A stretch of DNA of 55,385 nucleotides from an uncultured Pelagibacteraceae bacterium (GTDB lineage Bacteria; Pseudomonadota; Alphaproteobacteria; Pelagibacterales; Pelagibacteraceae), in contig CACOSU010000007.1 of the NCBI GenBank assembly GCA_902629935.1, forward strand, positions 1 to 55,385, in the 5' to 3' direction. This document shows positions 40,184 through 49,912 of this stretch, in pieces. How positions within the stretch are numbered: the stretch's first letter is position 1; each line of letters starts with the position of its first letter. The notes under the pieces were generated by a model. That model was given only the letters and a program-made list of their open reading frames with translations, ran no database searches and was not told the DNA's origin. The translations under genes and the position numbers were made by a program.

Positions 40184-41665
40184 ATGACAATTAACTTTAA
40201 AGCACCAGAAATAAAAGAGTTACAACCACGACTTCTAGTTTTAGGGGTCGGTGGAGCAGGCGGGAATGCAATAAACGAAATGATAGAAAATAATATGCAA
40301 GGAGTAGAGTTTATTGCAGTCAACACAGATGCACAGGATTTAAAGTTAAGCAAAGCAAAAACAAGAATTCAAATTGGATTAAATTTAACAAAAGGTTTAG
40401 GAGCAGGAGCAAAAATAGATATTGGGCAAGCTGCTGCAGACGAATCTTTAAATGAAATTGTAAATACACTTCAAGGTGCAAATATGGTATTTATAGCAGC
40501 GGGTATGGGTGGTGGAACAGGCACTGGTGCTGCTCATGTCATCGCAAGAGCTGCTAAAGAATTAAATATATTAACTGTAGGTGTTGTGACTCTTCCATTT
40601 TTATATGAAGGCCCCTCTAGAATGAGAAGAGCACAGCAAGGTTTAGAAGAATTAAGAAAACATGTGGATACCATCATTGTTATTCCAAATCAAAATTTGT
40701 TCAAAATAGCAAATGAGCAAACAACTTTTGAAGAGTCGTTTAATCTGTCAAACAATGTTTTAATGCATGGCGTTCAAAGTGTAACTGATTTAATGGTTAG
40801 ACCTGGAATAATTAATTTAGATTTTGCAGATGTTGAAACAGTTATGGCATCAATGGGTAAAGCTATGATGGGAACAGGAGAAGCCGAAGGCGAGGCAAGA
40901 GCTATGCAGGCAACTGAAATGGCAATCAGCAACCCTTTAATAGATGATTACACTCTTAAAGGTGCAAAAGGATTACTTGTAAATATTACTGGAGGTAAAG
41001 ATCTAAAATTATTTGAAGTTGATGAGGTAGTTAATAAGATTAGATCGGAAGTTGAAGCAGATGCAGAAATAATTATTGGAGCAATTACTGATTCAGAACT
41101 TAATGGCAAAATAAGAGTTTCAATTGTTGCAACTTCTTTGGATGGTCAACAACCTGAGTCAAAATCTGTAGTAAATATGGTTCATAGAATTCAAAACCGT
41201 AATCCAGGTTATTCCGACTTTTCAAACATGGGATCATCTCCATCTTTCAATTTTTCAAATACAACAGCATCAAATCCAATCACACATGGAGCTAATGCTT
41301 TAAAACTAGAAAACGAGATAATTCAAGATCAGCAAACTGAGAGTTCTCATAATCAAATGACGAATGAACAAGTCATGCAAAATACTAATATGGAAAGTGA
41401 AAGTATAGTTGAGGATAATTCTGTTAATGAAATGGAAAAATCTTTTGCACAAGAGGCTATGGAAACAACTCATGAAGAAACTTTAGATACTAATAGTAAG
41501 GAAGAAACTTCTAACGATTTGAGAGAATTTGGTGTTGACTCTGATGCACCAGATTTATTTAGTTCAGAAACTGAAAATTCAAGTTCTGAAGATTTATTAT
41601 CTTCAAATGAAGAAGAAGAGGATGATCTTGAGATACCAGCATTCTTAAGAAGACAAAAAAATTAA
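40184..41665 (+). CDS. ftsZ: Cell division GTPase FtsZ
   Basis: Tubulin-like GTPase that forms the Z ring. N-terminal [15 protein letters not shown] near residue 25, the G-box [14 protein letters not shown] near 108, and the T7 loop [11 protein letters not shown] near 212 with the catalytic Asp. An acidic, Asn/Ser/Glu-rich linker (about 330-475) leads to the conserved C-terminal peptide [13 protein letters not shown], which binds FtsA/ZipA-type partners. Length 493. Its place is unusual: between mraZ and rsmH rather than after ftsA at the end of the cluster. It begins one base after the mraZ stop. Confidence 0.98.
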   Translation: MTINFKAPEIKELQPRLLVLGVGGAGGNAINEMIENNMQGVEFIAVNTDAQDLKLSKAKTRIQIGLNLTKGLGAGAKIDIGQAAADESLNEIVNTLQGANMVFIAAGMGGGTGTGAAHVIARAAKELNILTVGVVTLPFLYEGPSRMRRAQQGLEELRKHVDTIIVIPNQNLFKIANEQTTFEESFNLSNNVLMHGVQSVTDLMVRPGIINLDFADVETVMASMGKAMMGTGEAEGEARAMQATEMAISNPLIDDYTLKGAKGLLVNITGGKDLKLFEVDEVVNKIRSEVEADAEIIIGAITDSELNGKIRVSIVATSLDGQQPESKSVVNMVHRIQNRNPGYSDFSNMGSSPSFNFSNTTASNPITHGANALKLENEIIQDQQTESSHNQMTNEQVMQNTNMESESIVEDNSVNEMEKSFAQEAMETTHEETLDTNSKEETSNDLREFGVDSDAPDLFSSETENSSSEDLLSSNEEEEDDLEIPAFLRRQKN

Positions 41666-41683
41666 TGGTCTTCCAAGAAATAA

Positions 41684-42694
41684 ATGGACGCCACCATAGT
41701 ACCGAAAACGCAAAAACATTATCCGGTACTGCTAAAAGAAATTATTAGCGTTATTTCCCCTCAACATGGTGGCACATTTATAGATTGTACCTTTGGTCAA
41801 GGTGGATACACCAAAAAAATTTTAGATTTTAAAAATACAAACGTAATAGCTTTAGATAGAGATTTAGAGAGTGCAAAAATTGCAAACAAGTTAAAAGAAA
41901 ATTTTCAAGATAGATTTATTTTTAAAAATATTAAATTTAGCCAGTTAAATAATTTAAAGCTTAAGAACGAAAATATAAGAGGAGCAATTTTTGATCTTGG
42001 TTATTCTTATACTCAAATTAAAGACCCACAAAAAGGATTATCATTTGATTCTAGTGGTAAATTAAATATGCAGCTGGGATTAAATAGTTATTCAGCAGGA
42101 GATGCAATTAACAAACTTGATGAAAAAGAATTAGAAAAAATTTTCAAATATTTTGGTGATGAAAAAGAAGCAAAATATATCTCAAGAAATATTATAAAAG
42201 AAAGATCTAAAAATAAAATTAATACTAAATCTTTAGTTGAAATTATTGACAAATCAAAAAAAAGAAAAAATTTTAAAATTCATAATGCAACCAAGGTTTT
42301 TCAGGCACTTAGAATATTTGTAAATAAAGAAATAAGTGAATTAATTTATGGGCTAATAAATGCTGCAAAAGTTTTAAAAAAAGGTGGAGTTTTAGGTGTA
42401 GTTACATTTCACTCTTTAGAGGACAAAATAGTAAAATATTTCTTTAAAAGTCTTTCAGAAAATAAAAGTATTTCAAGATATAGCCCAGTTATAGAACAAG
42501 CGGAAACATTATTTAATTTAATTCAAAAAAAACCAATAACTCCTTCAGAAGAAGAGGTAAACGAAAATCCACCATCTAGGTCAGCTAAATTTAGATATGC
42601 AATAAAAAAAACTGATTTTTATAATTTTGATACTGATATAGAGGAACAATTCAGAAATTATATTGAAATTGAAAATTATGGAGACAAACTATGA
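41684..42694 (+). CDS. rsmH: 16S rRNA (cytosine-1402 N4)-methyltransferase
   Basis: Also called MraW; methylates C1402 in the ribosomal P site using SAM. Motifs: [20 protein letters not shown], shown by [10 protein letters not shown] at the N-terminus, [16 protein letters not shown] for [23 protein letters not shown] (FDLG-S motif), [14 protein letters not shown] and [16 protein letters not shown], ending in [12 protein letters not shown]. Length 336. The start at ATG 41684 lies 18 bp after ftsZ. The stop overlaps the ftsL-like start by 4 bp (ATGA). Confidence 0.97.
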   Translation: MDATIVPKTQKHYPVLLKEIISVISPQHGGTFIDCTFGQGGYTKKILDFKNTNVIALDRDLESAKIANKLKENFQDRFIFKNIKFSQLNNLKLKNENIRGAIFDLGYSYTQIKDPQKGLSFDSSGKLNMQLGLNSYSAGDAINKLDEKELEKIFKYFGDEKEAKYISRNIIKERSKNKINTKSLVEIIDKSKKRKNFKIHNATKVFQALRIFVNKEISELIYGLINAAKVLKKGGVLGVVTFHSLEDKIVKYFFKSLSENKSISRYSPVIEQAETLFNLIQKKPITPSEEEVNENPPSRSAKFRYAIKKTDFYNFDTDIEEQFRNYIEIENYGDKL

Positions 42695-42996
42695 AAAAGT
42701 TTGCTTTAGCTATAGTGATTTTTTTTTTAGTCCTATCAACTGCAATAATTAAAAATACGACTAAACAAATTGAAGATGAAATTTTTACAGTAAAAGAGAA
42801 TATTAGAGTTTTAAATTTTGAATTTGAAAATGTATCTTTGGAGTATGATTATTTAAGCTCTGCAGAAAGGTTACTTGAATATCAGTCCCAGTATTTTGAG
42901 GATGAGTTAATTCAAAAAAATATAAATGACATAAAAGTCTATGATATTTCAAATGATGTAAATAAAATCCAAAATTTTAAAATTATTAAAGAGTAA
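42691..42996 (+). CDS. ftsL: FtsL-like cell division protein
   Basis: A 101-residue single-pass membrane protein at the usual ftsL position between rsmH and ftsI. Residues 3-20 form a hydrophobic span ([18 protein letters not shown]) and the rest is a predicted periplasmic coiled coil (heptad-like stretch at about 25-60, [20 protein letters not shown]). FtsL sequences are poorly conserved, so identity rests on size, topology and position. It would bridge FtsB/FtsQ and the FtsW-FtsI synthase. Overlaps rsmH by 4 bp. Confidence 0.8.
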   Translation: MKKFALAIVIFFLVLSTAIIKNTTKQIEDEIFTVKENIRVLNFEFENVSLEYDYLSSAERLLEYQSQYFEDELIQKNINDIKVYDISNDVNKIQNFKIIKE

Positions 42997-43002
42997 AGAG
43001 TA

Positions 43003-44694
43003 ATGGCTGATAATAAATCGAAATTAACTATAGAAGATTATAAAAGTGATTTTACATTTAAGAAAAAAGAGAACGGATTAAATATTCAATTTAATCGTGT
43101 AGCTTTTATTTTCTTTATTTTTTTTATTATATATTTTATTTATACAATACATCTAGTTCATTTAGGTTCACGAAAGAGTAAATTAGAAAAAATCAATAAT
43201 CTTCCTACATCAAAAAATCAACTCAATCGAGCAGACATCATAGATATAAATGGAAATTATTTAGCCAAGACAGTAAGATCAATTGATATTGGTTTAAAAA
43301 CCTCAGATATAATCAATGAAAAAAAATTACTTCTAAGTTTAAATATTATTTTTCCTGATAAAAATTTTGATGAAATTAAAAAAAAAATAAAAACTAAGAA
43401 ATTTTTTTATTTAGAGAGGAAAATTTCAGAGGAAAATTATGAAAAAATAATGAAATTAGGGGACAAATCTTTAGTTCCAGAAGAGAGAGTTTTAAGAATG
43501 TATCCACAAAAAAATCTTTTTAGTCATGTTTTGGGTCAGATAGATGATAATAATAATGGTATTTCTGGATTAGAAAAATCGTTAAACAATGAACTTACAA
43601 AATCAAAAGAGTCAGTTAAACTTACTTTAGATAAGGATATTCAATTTTTAATTAGAAAAGAATTAATTAAATATCAGGAAATTTTTAAAAGCAAAGGTAG
43701 TGCAGCCATTTTAATGGATGTTAATAATGGCAACATTTTATCATTAGTTTCTTTGCCAGATTTTAATCCAAATGAGAGACAAAATATAACTGATGTAAAT
43801 TACATTAATAGGGTAACTAAAGGAACATATGAGCTTGGTTCGGTTTTTAAGACATTCACATATGCCAATGCTCTTAATGAAAATTTAATAGTACCAGAAA
43901 CAGAATTTATAGATTTACCTAAATCAATCAAATGTGACAGATACAGAATAGGTGAATATGATGATGATGTTCCATCTAATCTTACTGCAGAGCAAATCTT
44001 AGTTAGATCTGGAAATATTGGATCTGTCAGAATTGCTCAAAAAATTGGACCAGACAAATTTAAATCTTTTTTAGAAAAAGTTGGAATATTAAGTGATATT
44101 GATTTTGATATAGAGGAAGTCGCTCCACAAAAAAATTATGAATTTGGAAAATGTAAATTAGCTACAGCATCTTATGGACATGGAATAGCTACTACTATTC
44201 TTCAATTAGCAAAAGGATATGCAATTTTATCTAATGGAGGATTTGAAATTAATCCAACTTTGATTAGTAAAGATAAAAGTAATTATAAAAAAGGAAAATC
44301 ATTAGTTAAAAAAGAAGTTTCTGATCAGGTTGTAAGCGCTCTAAGGAAAGTAGTTAATACTAACGAGGGAACAGCTAAATTTGCAAACGTTACTAATTTT
44401 GAAATTGGAGGTAAGACAGGTACTGCTGATAAAGTTTTAAATGGAGAATACTCTGAGGGAAAAGTGAATACATTTGCATCAATATTACCAACCTCGAACC
44501 CCCAATATGTTTTTATTGTTATGTTAGATGGACCTAAAAAATCTAAAGATTATTATTATAAATATAGACATAGGGATGGTGGTTGGAAGGGAACTTTAAA
44601 AAATAGTGCAGGCTGGACATCAGTTGAGGTAGTAGGAAAGGTCATAGATAAAATTGGGCCTATTTTAGCCACAAAATATATAGAGGTTAATTAA
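43003..44694 (+). CDS. ftsI: Septal peptidoglycan transpeptidase FtsI (PBP3)
   Basis: Class B penicillin-binding protein that cross-links septal wall. A short cytoplasmic tail, one membrane span (about 29-46), then the pedestal domain with NRADIIDINGNYLAKTVRS (RGxIxDRNG equivalent), and the transpeptidase motifs: SxxK in ELGSVFKTFTYA near residue 283, SxN in LVRSGNIGSVR near 334, and KTG in IGGKTGTADKV near 473. Length 563. It is followed 2 bp later by the murE-murF fusion. Confidence 0.97.
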   Translation: MADNKSKLTIEDYKSDFTFKKKENGLNIQFNRVAFIFFIFFIIYFIYTIHLVHLGSRKSKLEKINNLPTSKNQLNRADIIDINGNYLAKTVRSIDIGLKTSDIINEKKLLLSLNIIFPDKNFDEIKKKIKTKKFFYLERKISEENYEKIMKLGDKSLVPEERVLRMYPQKNLFSHVLGQIDDNNNGISGLEKSLNNELTKSKESVKLTLDKDIQFLIRKELIKYQEIFKSKGSAAILMDVNNGNILSLVSLPDFNPNERQNITDVNYINRVTKGTYELGSVFKTFTYANALNENLIVPETEFIDLPKSIKCDRYRIGEYDDDVPSNLTAEQILVRSGNIGSVRIAQKIGPDKFKSFLEKVGILSDIDFDIEEVAPQKNYEFGKCKLATASYGHGIATTILQLAKGYAILSNGGFEINPTLISKDKSNYKKGKSLVKKEVSDQVVSALRKVVNTNEGTAKFANVTNFEIGGKTGTADKVLNGEYSEGKVNTFASILPTSNPQYVFIVMLDGPKKSKDYYYKYRHRDGGWKGTLKNSAGWTSVEVVGKVIDKIGPILATKYIEVN

Positions 44695-44696
44695 AA

Positions 44697-47528
44697 ATGC
44701 TTCTAGGAAACTATTTTCATAACATAAATAAAAATTATAAAAATTTTCCTTTTTCAGGAATTTCATTTGACACGAAGAGTATTAAAAAAAATAATATTTT
44801 TTTTGCAATCAAAGGAAATAGTATTGATGGTAATAAATTTATTCCTAAAGCAATTAAAAAAGGATCTAAAATTATTGTAAGTGAAAGAAAAACAAATCAA
44901 TTCCAAAATGGAATTTTGTATATTCATACAAATAATGTAAGAAAATTATTAGCCGAAACTGCTTTTAAAATTTATAATAAAAAACCAAAAAATTTAATTG
45001 CAGTTACTGGTACAAACGGAAAATCATCAGTTGCAGATTTTTATTATCAAATATTAAAATTAAATAATAAAAAGGCTGCTTCTATTGGCACATTAGGTGT
45101 TAAATCAAAAAGAATAAATTTAAATTTATCTAATACCACAATAGATCCAATTAAATTGGCTAAAATTTTAAGCAACTTAAAAACTCAAAAAATAGAAAAT
45201 GTAATTATGGAAGCCTCAAGTCATGGTTTAAAACAAAATAGATTAGATGGTTTGAAGTTTAATTCGGGTATATTTACTAATTTATCCCAGGATCATCTTG
45301 ATTATCATAAAAATTTAAAAAATTATTTAAAAGCAAAACTTTATTTATTTGAAAACCTAATTTTAAAAAGAGGAGATATAATTACAGATCAGTCAATACC
45401 AGAATTTAAAAACATAAAAAAAATTGCAATTAATAAGAAATTAAAATTGCATACACTTAATGATCTAGAACTTTTATCTCACAATTTTAAAGGAGAGGGT
45501 CAATTTCTAAGAGTTAAATTAAATAATTCAATAAGACATCTAAATTTAAATTTAATTGGAAAAATACAATTAAAAAATGTTTTGATGGCAATAATTGCAG
45601 CAAAATATAGCGGTATTGGTTTAGATAAAATTTTGAATATAATTCCAAAATTAAAACCAGTTGAGGGCAGGTTTGAAAAAGTTGGCAAAATCAAAAATCA
45701 ATCTAAGGTAATTCTTGATTATGCTCATACACCCGATGCTTTAAAAACATGTCTTTTAAATCTTAGAGAACAATTTCCTAATAAAAAAATCACAGTTCTA
45801 TTTGGTTGTGGAGGAAATAGAGATCAAAACAAAAGACCAAAAATGGGAAAAATGGCGAGTGAATATGCAGATAGTATTGTACTTACAAATGACAATCCTA
45901 GATTTGAAAATCCTCAAAAAATAAGAAGAGATATAAAAAAAGGAATTAAAAAAAGGAGAATTACTGAAATATCCAATAGAGGAATAGCAATTACTCAAGC
46001 TATTCAAAATTTGAACTCAGGGGATATTTTATTAGTTGCTGGAAAAGGCCATGAAAGAACACAAGATATTGGAATTAAGAAAATTTTCTTTTCTGATCGT
46101 AAAGTAATTTTGAATGCAATTAAAAATAAAAATAAACATTTATCAGATAATTTAAAATTAAATTTATTTAAAGAAGCAACTAAAATTAAAAAATTGTCTA
46201 CATCTATAACTTTAAAAACAGCCAGAATTAATTCTAAAGAAGTTACTAAAAATGATATTTTTTTTGCTATTAAAGGAAAAAAAAATGATGGTAATAAATA
46301 TGTTGCACAATCATTCAATAGAAAAGCATCATTGGCTATAGTAAACAAAATTCAAAATAAATTAAATAAAAGTCGTCAGATTAAAGTTAAAAATACTTTA
46401 AAATTTCTAACAGATATTTCAAAAAATTTTAGAAAAAGTATTGATACAAATATTGTAGCCATCACAGGAAGTTGTGGCAAAACCACACTCAAAGAATTAC
46501 TGGGTAATGTATTAAGTAAAATTACGAAAGTAACTATTTCTCCAAAATCTTATAACAATAAATTTGGGGTTCCTTTGAGTCTTTTCAATTTAAAACAAAA
46601 TGATGAATTTGGAGTGTTAGAGGTTGGAATGGATAAAAAAGGTGAAATTGATTATTTATCAAAAATAATAAAACCAGATGTCGGAGTAATAACAAATATA
46701 AATTATGCTCATGCTAAAAATTTTAAAAATATTAAACAAATTGCTTTGGCAAAATCTGAAATTATTAACAACATAAAAACTTATGGATATGTTGTATTGA
46801 ATGCCGATGATGGTTTTTTTCAATTGCATAGAAAAATTGCAAAAGAAAAGAAAATTAAAGTAGTTTCTTTTGGTATTAATAATCAGAAAGCAGACATTAA
46901 ATTAATAAATATAAAGACTTTTGGAAAAAAATTTAAAATTAACATTCGTTTAAATAATAAAAAAAAGTATTTCACATTATCCAACGATTTTCAAAACAAT
47001 ATATACAATACACTTTCTGCTTTAGCTGTTATTAGTATTTATAAAAATATTTTTAAACTAAATGAAAGTATTTTTCTCAATTTCAAAATTCCCAGGGGAA
47101 GAGGCGACCATTCTGTAGTAAAATTAAATAATAAAAAAATTAATTTAATTGATCAAAGTTATAATTCGAACCCTCTATCATTAAAATCAGCAATAAAAAA
47201 TTTTGATAAAATAAACTCTAAAAAATCAAATAAATATTTATTAATTGGTGACATGTTAGAGCTTGGTAAACATTCTAAAAAACTACATCATTCTATTGCT
47301 CCAGTAATTAATCAAACCAATATAGATAAGGTATTTGTTAAAGGTAAAATGGCATCTATAATATTTGAAAATATCTCAAAAGCTAAAAAAGGCAGGATTT
47401 TATTTAATAAATCTCAAATTATTGAATTAATTAAAAAAGATTTAAATAATAATGATTATTTAATGATTAAGGCCTCACTTGCGACAGGATTCAACGACAT
47501 AGTAAAAGATCTGAAAGGATTGCATTAA
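44697..47528 (+). CDS. MurE-MurF fusion: UDP-MurNAc-tripeptide and -pentapeptide synthetase
   Basis: One uninterrupted 943-residue frame carries two Mur ligases. The MurE half (about 1-480) shows GISFDTKSIKKNNIFFAIKG, the P-loop AVTGTNGKSSVADF near 104, HLDYHKNLKNY, and DNPR at 399, the motif for meso-diaminopimelate as substrate. The MurF half (about 490-943) restarts with ARINSKEVTKNDIFFAIKG, P-loop AITGSCGKTTLKEL near 591, INYAHAKNFKNIKQIA and DQSYNSNPLSLKSAI. Together they would add DAP and then D-Ala-D-Ala. There is no stop or frameshift between the halves, and all neighbours in the cluster are unfused. Confidence 0.96.
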   Translation: MLLGNYFHNINKNYKNFPFSGISFDTKSIKKNNIFFAIKGNSIDGNKFIPKAIKKGSKIIVSERKTNQFQNGILYIHTNNVRKLLAETAFKIYNKKPKNLIAVTGTNGKSSVADFYYQILKLNNKKAASIGTLGVKSKRINLNLSNTTIDPIKLAKILSNLKTQKIENVIMEASSHGLKQNRLDGLKFNSGIFTNLSQDHLDYHKNLKNYLKAKLYLFENLILKRGDIITDQSIPEFKNIKKIAINKKLKLHTLNDLELLSHNFKGEGQFLRVKLNNSIRHLNLNLIGKIQLKNVLMAIIAAKYSGIGLDKILNIIPKLKPVEGRFEKVGKIKNQSKVILDYAHTPDALKTCLLNLREQFPNKKITVLFGCGGNRDQNKRPKMGKMASEYADSIVLTNDNPRFENPQKIRRDIKKGIKKRRITEISNRGIAITQAIQNLNSGDILLVAGKGHERTQDIGIKKIFFSDRKVILNAIKNKNKHLSDNLKLNLFKEATKIKKLSTSITLKTARINSKEVTKNDIFFAIKGKKNDGNKYVAQSFNRKASLAIVNKIQNKLNKSRQIKVKNTLKFLTDISKNFRKSIDTNIVAITGSCGKTTLKELLGNVLSKITKVTISPKSYNNKFGVPLSLFNLKQNDEFGVLEVGMDKKGEIDYLSKIIKPDVGVITNINYAHAKNFKNIKQIALAKSEIINNIKTYGYVVLNADDGFFQLHRKIAKEKKIKVVSFGINNQKADIKLINIKTFGKKFKINIRLNNKKKYFTLSNDFQNNIYNTLSALAVISIYKNIFKLNESIFLNFKIPRGRGDHSVVKLNNKKINLIDQSYNSNPLSLKSAIKNFDKINSKKSNKYLLIGDMLELGKHSKKLHHSIAPVINQTNIDKVFVKGKMASIIFENISKAKKGRILFNKSQIIELIKKDLNNNDYLMIKASLATGFNDIVKDLKGLH

Positions 47529-48614
47529 ATGCTTTATCAATTTTTATTAAATTTTGTTGATAACTTTAGTTTTTTAAATGTATTTAAATATTTAACTTTT
47601 AGAACAGGTTTATCATTTTTTACCTCATTAGTTATTGTACTGATTATTGGCGGTCCTTTCATAAAATTTTTTTCAAGACAAAAAATTTTAAATCCTATCC
47701 GTGATGATGGGCCAGAGGATCATATAGTAAAAAAAATTGGTACACCAACAATGGGAGGTTTAATAATTTTATTAGGCTTATTAGTATCGGTAATATTTTG
47801 GGCAGATTTATCAAATATTAATATTTTATTTTGTATGTATATTGCAATATCCTTTGGTTTATTGGGAGCATATGATGATTTTAAAAAAATTAAATATAGT
47901 AACTCGTCAGGAATTTCTTCAAAGTTTAAAATAACTTCACAAATAATATTAGCAATTATTGGTGTAAGTTTTTTTGTTTATTTAAACGATTATCAGGATT
48001 TAAATAATTTATATTTTCCATTCTTTAAAAATTTAATCATAAACCTTGGATGGTTTTTTATACCATTTGCAATATTTGTAATTATTGGTTCGTCAAATGC
48101 TGTTAACCTTACAGATGGATTAGATGGTCTAGCAACAGTACCTGTAATATTAGTTGCAGCATGTTTTGCTTTTATAAGTTATGTTACTGGAAACATCGTA
48201 TTTTCAAATTATTTACAAATACCCTACATAGAAGGAACTGGTGAAGTATCAATTTTTTGTGGTGCAATTATTGGCTCTTGTTTAGGTTTCTTATGGTTTA
48301 ATGCTCCACCTGCTAAAATTTTTATGGGCGACACAGGCTCTTTATCTCTTGGAGGATCTTTAGGTGCAGTAGGAATTATCACAAAGCATGAAATTGTTTT
48401 AGCTATTACTGGTGGTCTTTTTGTACTAGAGGCATTTTCAGTAATGGTTCAGGTAATTTCATTTAAACTTACAGGAAAAAGAATTTTTAAAATGGCACCT
48501 ATTCATCATCATTTTGAGAAAAAAGGATGGCCAGAGTCTACAGTTGTGATTAGGTTTTGGATTATCTCTATCATTTTAGCAATGATTGGTTTAGCTACCT
48601 TAAAATTAAGATAA
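47529..48614 (+). CDS. mraY: Phospho-N-acetylmuramoyl-pentapeptide transferase (lipid I synthase)
   Basis: Integral membrane transferase moving phospho-MurNAc-pentapeptide from UDP to undecaprenyl phosphate. About ten spans; conserved parts are KKIGTPTMGGLIILLG, GAYDDFKKIKYSNSSG with the catalytic Asp pair, SSNAVNLTDGLDGLAT, FMGDTGSLSLGG and the His cluster APIHHHFEKKGWPES. Length 361. It begins immediately after the murEF stop and its own TAA shares the A of the murD ATG. Confidence 0.98.
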   Translation: MLYQFLLNFVDNFSFLNVFKYLTFRTGLSFFTSLVIVLIIGGPFIKFFSRQKILNPIRDDGPEDHIVKKIGTPTMGGLIILLGLLVSVIFWADLSNINILFCMYIAISFGLLGAYDDFKKIKYSNSSGISSKFKITSQIILAIIGVSFFVYLNDYQDLNNLYFPFFKNLIINLGWFFIPFAIFVIIGSSNAVNLTDGLDGLATVPVILVAACFAFISYVTGNIVFSNYLQIPYIEGTGEVSIFCGAIIGSCLGFLWFNAPPAKIFMGDTGSLSLGGSLGAVGIITKHEIVLAITGGLFVLEAFSVMVQVISFKLTGKRIFKMAPIHHHFEKKGWPESTVVIRFWIISIILAMIGLATLKLR

Positions 48615-49912
48615 TGAAAATATTTAATAATATTTTTTTAAGAAAAAAAATATTAATTTACGGTTTAGGAAAGAGTGGCATTTCATCTTATAAGTTTTTA
48701 AAAAACAAATCGGATGCATATTTGTTTGATGACAATCAAAAAAGTAAATCCAAATTTAAAAAAAAAATAATTAAGTTAGAGCAAATTCAAAAAATAAATT
48801 TTGACAGAATTATTATTAGTCCAGGTATAGATATTTCAAATTGTAAATTATCAAAATATTTAAAGGAAAATTTTAATAAAATTTATACCGATCTTGACGT
48901 TTTATTTTCATTTTATAACAACGAAAGTATTACAATTACTGGAACTAATGGCAAATCTACAACTGCGAAAATTTTACATGATGCTTTAATCGATCAAAAA
49001 AGAGATTCAAGGCTTATAGGGAATATTGGCAATCCTGCATTATCAGAAAAAAATATTACAAAAAAAACAATTTTTGTTATAGAGGCTTCTTCTTATCAAC
49101 TAGATTACAGTAGTTTATTTAGATCAAAATATGCGGTAATTTTAAACATAACTGCAGACCACATTGAGAGACATAAAAGTTTAAATAATTATGTAAATTC
49201 AAAATTTAAACTATTAAAATCTCAAATAAAAGGATCTTTTGCATACGTAAAAAAAGAGGATGAACTAATAATTAAAAAATTAAATAAAAACAAATATAGT
49301 TCAAAAATTTACAGAGTACAGACATCAAGTATAGATAAAAAGTTTAATAAAATTACTAATAAATACTTTATATCTGATGGTAATAGAGAAAATTTATCAT
49401 TTATATTTAAAATTGCTCCAAGATTAAAACTTAATTACAAAAAATTAATTAAAACCATTAACAAATTTAAAGGCCTAGATTTCAGACAACAAATTATATT
49501 TGATAAAAAAAATCTCACAATAATTAACGACTCTAAATCTACAAGCTTTGCTTCCTCAGAAAATATATTAAAAAATTTAAATGATGCATATTGGATCTTA
49601 GGAGGAATTCCCAAAAAAGGAGATAAATTTAAACTATCAAAAAACAAGTGTAAAAATATCAAAGCTTATATTTTTGGGTCACATCAAAAAAAATTTATAA
49701 AAATTTTAAAAAATAGATTAAAAATTAAAAGTTTTAAAAATTTACAAGAAACACTTAAAGCTATTTTTTTAGAAATTAATATTCAAAAATCTAAAAAAAA
49801 TATTATTTTTTTCAGTCCAGCAGGAGCTTCATTCGATAGTTTCAAAAATTTTGAAGATAGAGGGTATTATTTTAACCAAATAATTAAAAAGTATATAAAT
49901 GCAAAGCGATAG
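48614..49912 (+). CDS. murD: UDP-MurNAc-L-alanine:D-glutamate ligase
   Basis: Adds D-Glu to UDP-MurNAc-L-Ala. Rossmann-like start KILIYGLGKSGISSYKFL, P-loop ITGTNGKSTTAKIL near residue 113, IEASSYQLDYSSLFRSKYAV, LNITADHIERHKS, and DSKSTSFASSENIL near the C-terminal domain, with GGIPKKGD in place of the usual GGxDKG. Length 432. The ATG at 48614 is chosen because it gives a TAATG junction with mraY; an in-frame ATG at 48557 would add 19 residues from the mraY frame. It overlaps ftsW by 14 bp. Confidence 0.96.
   Translation: MKIFNNIFLRKKILIYGLGKSGISSYKFLKNKSDAYLFDDNQKSKSKFKKKIIKLEQIQKINFDRIIISPGIDISNCKLSKYLKENFNKIYTDLDVLFSFYNNESITITGTNGKSTTAKILHDALIDQKRDSRLIGNIGNPALSEKNITKKTIFVIEASSYQLDYSSLFRSKYAVILNITADHIERHKSLNNYVNSKFKLLKSQIKGSFAYVKKEDELIIKKLNKNKYSSKIYRVQTSSIDKKFNKITNKYFISDGNRENLSFIFKIAPRLKLNYKKLIKTINKFKGLDFRQQIIFDKKNLTIINDSKSTSFASSENILKNLNDAYWILGGIPKKGDKFKLSKNKCKNIKAYIFGSHQKKFIKILKNRLKIKSFKNLQETLKAIFLEINIQKSKKNIIFFSPAGASFDSFKNFEDRGYYFNQIIKKYINAKR

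Noticed and set aside
46004-46348. Minus-strand open frame of 114 codons inside murEF
   Set aside because: Antisense to the MurE-MurF linker and the start of MurF; Phe/Leu/Ile-rich shadow of Lys/Asn/Glu codons.
48557-48613. Longer N-terminus for murD
   Set aside because: The extra 19 residues come from the mraY coding region in another frame and do not fit MurD; the ATG at 48614 gives a TAATG junction and the standard Rossmann start.
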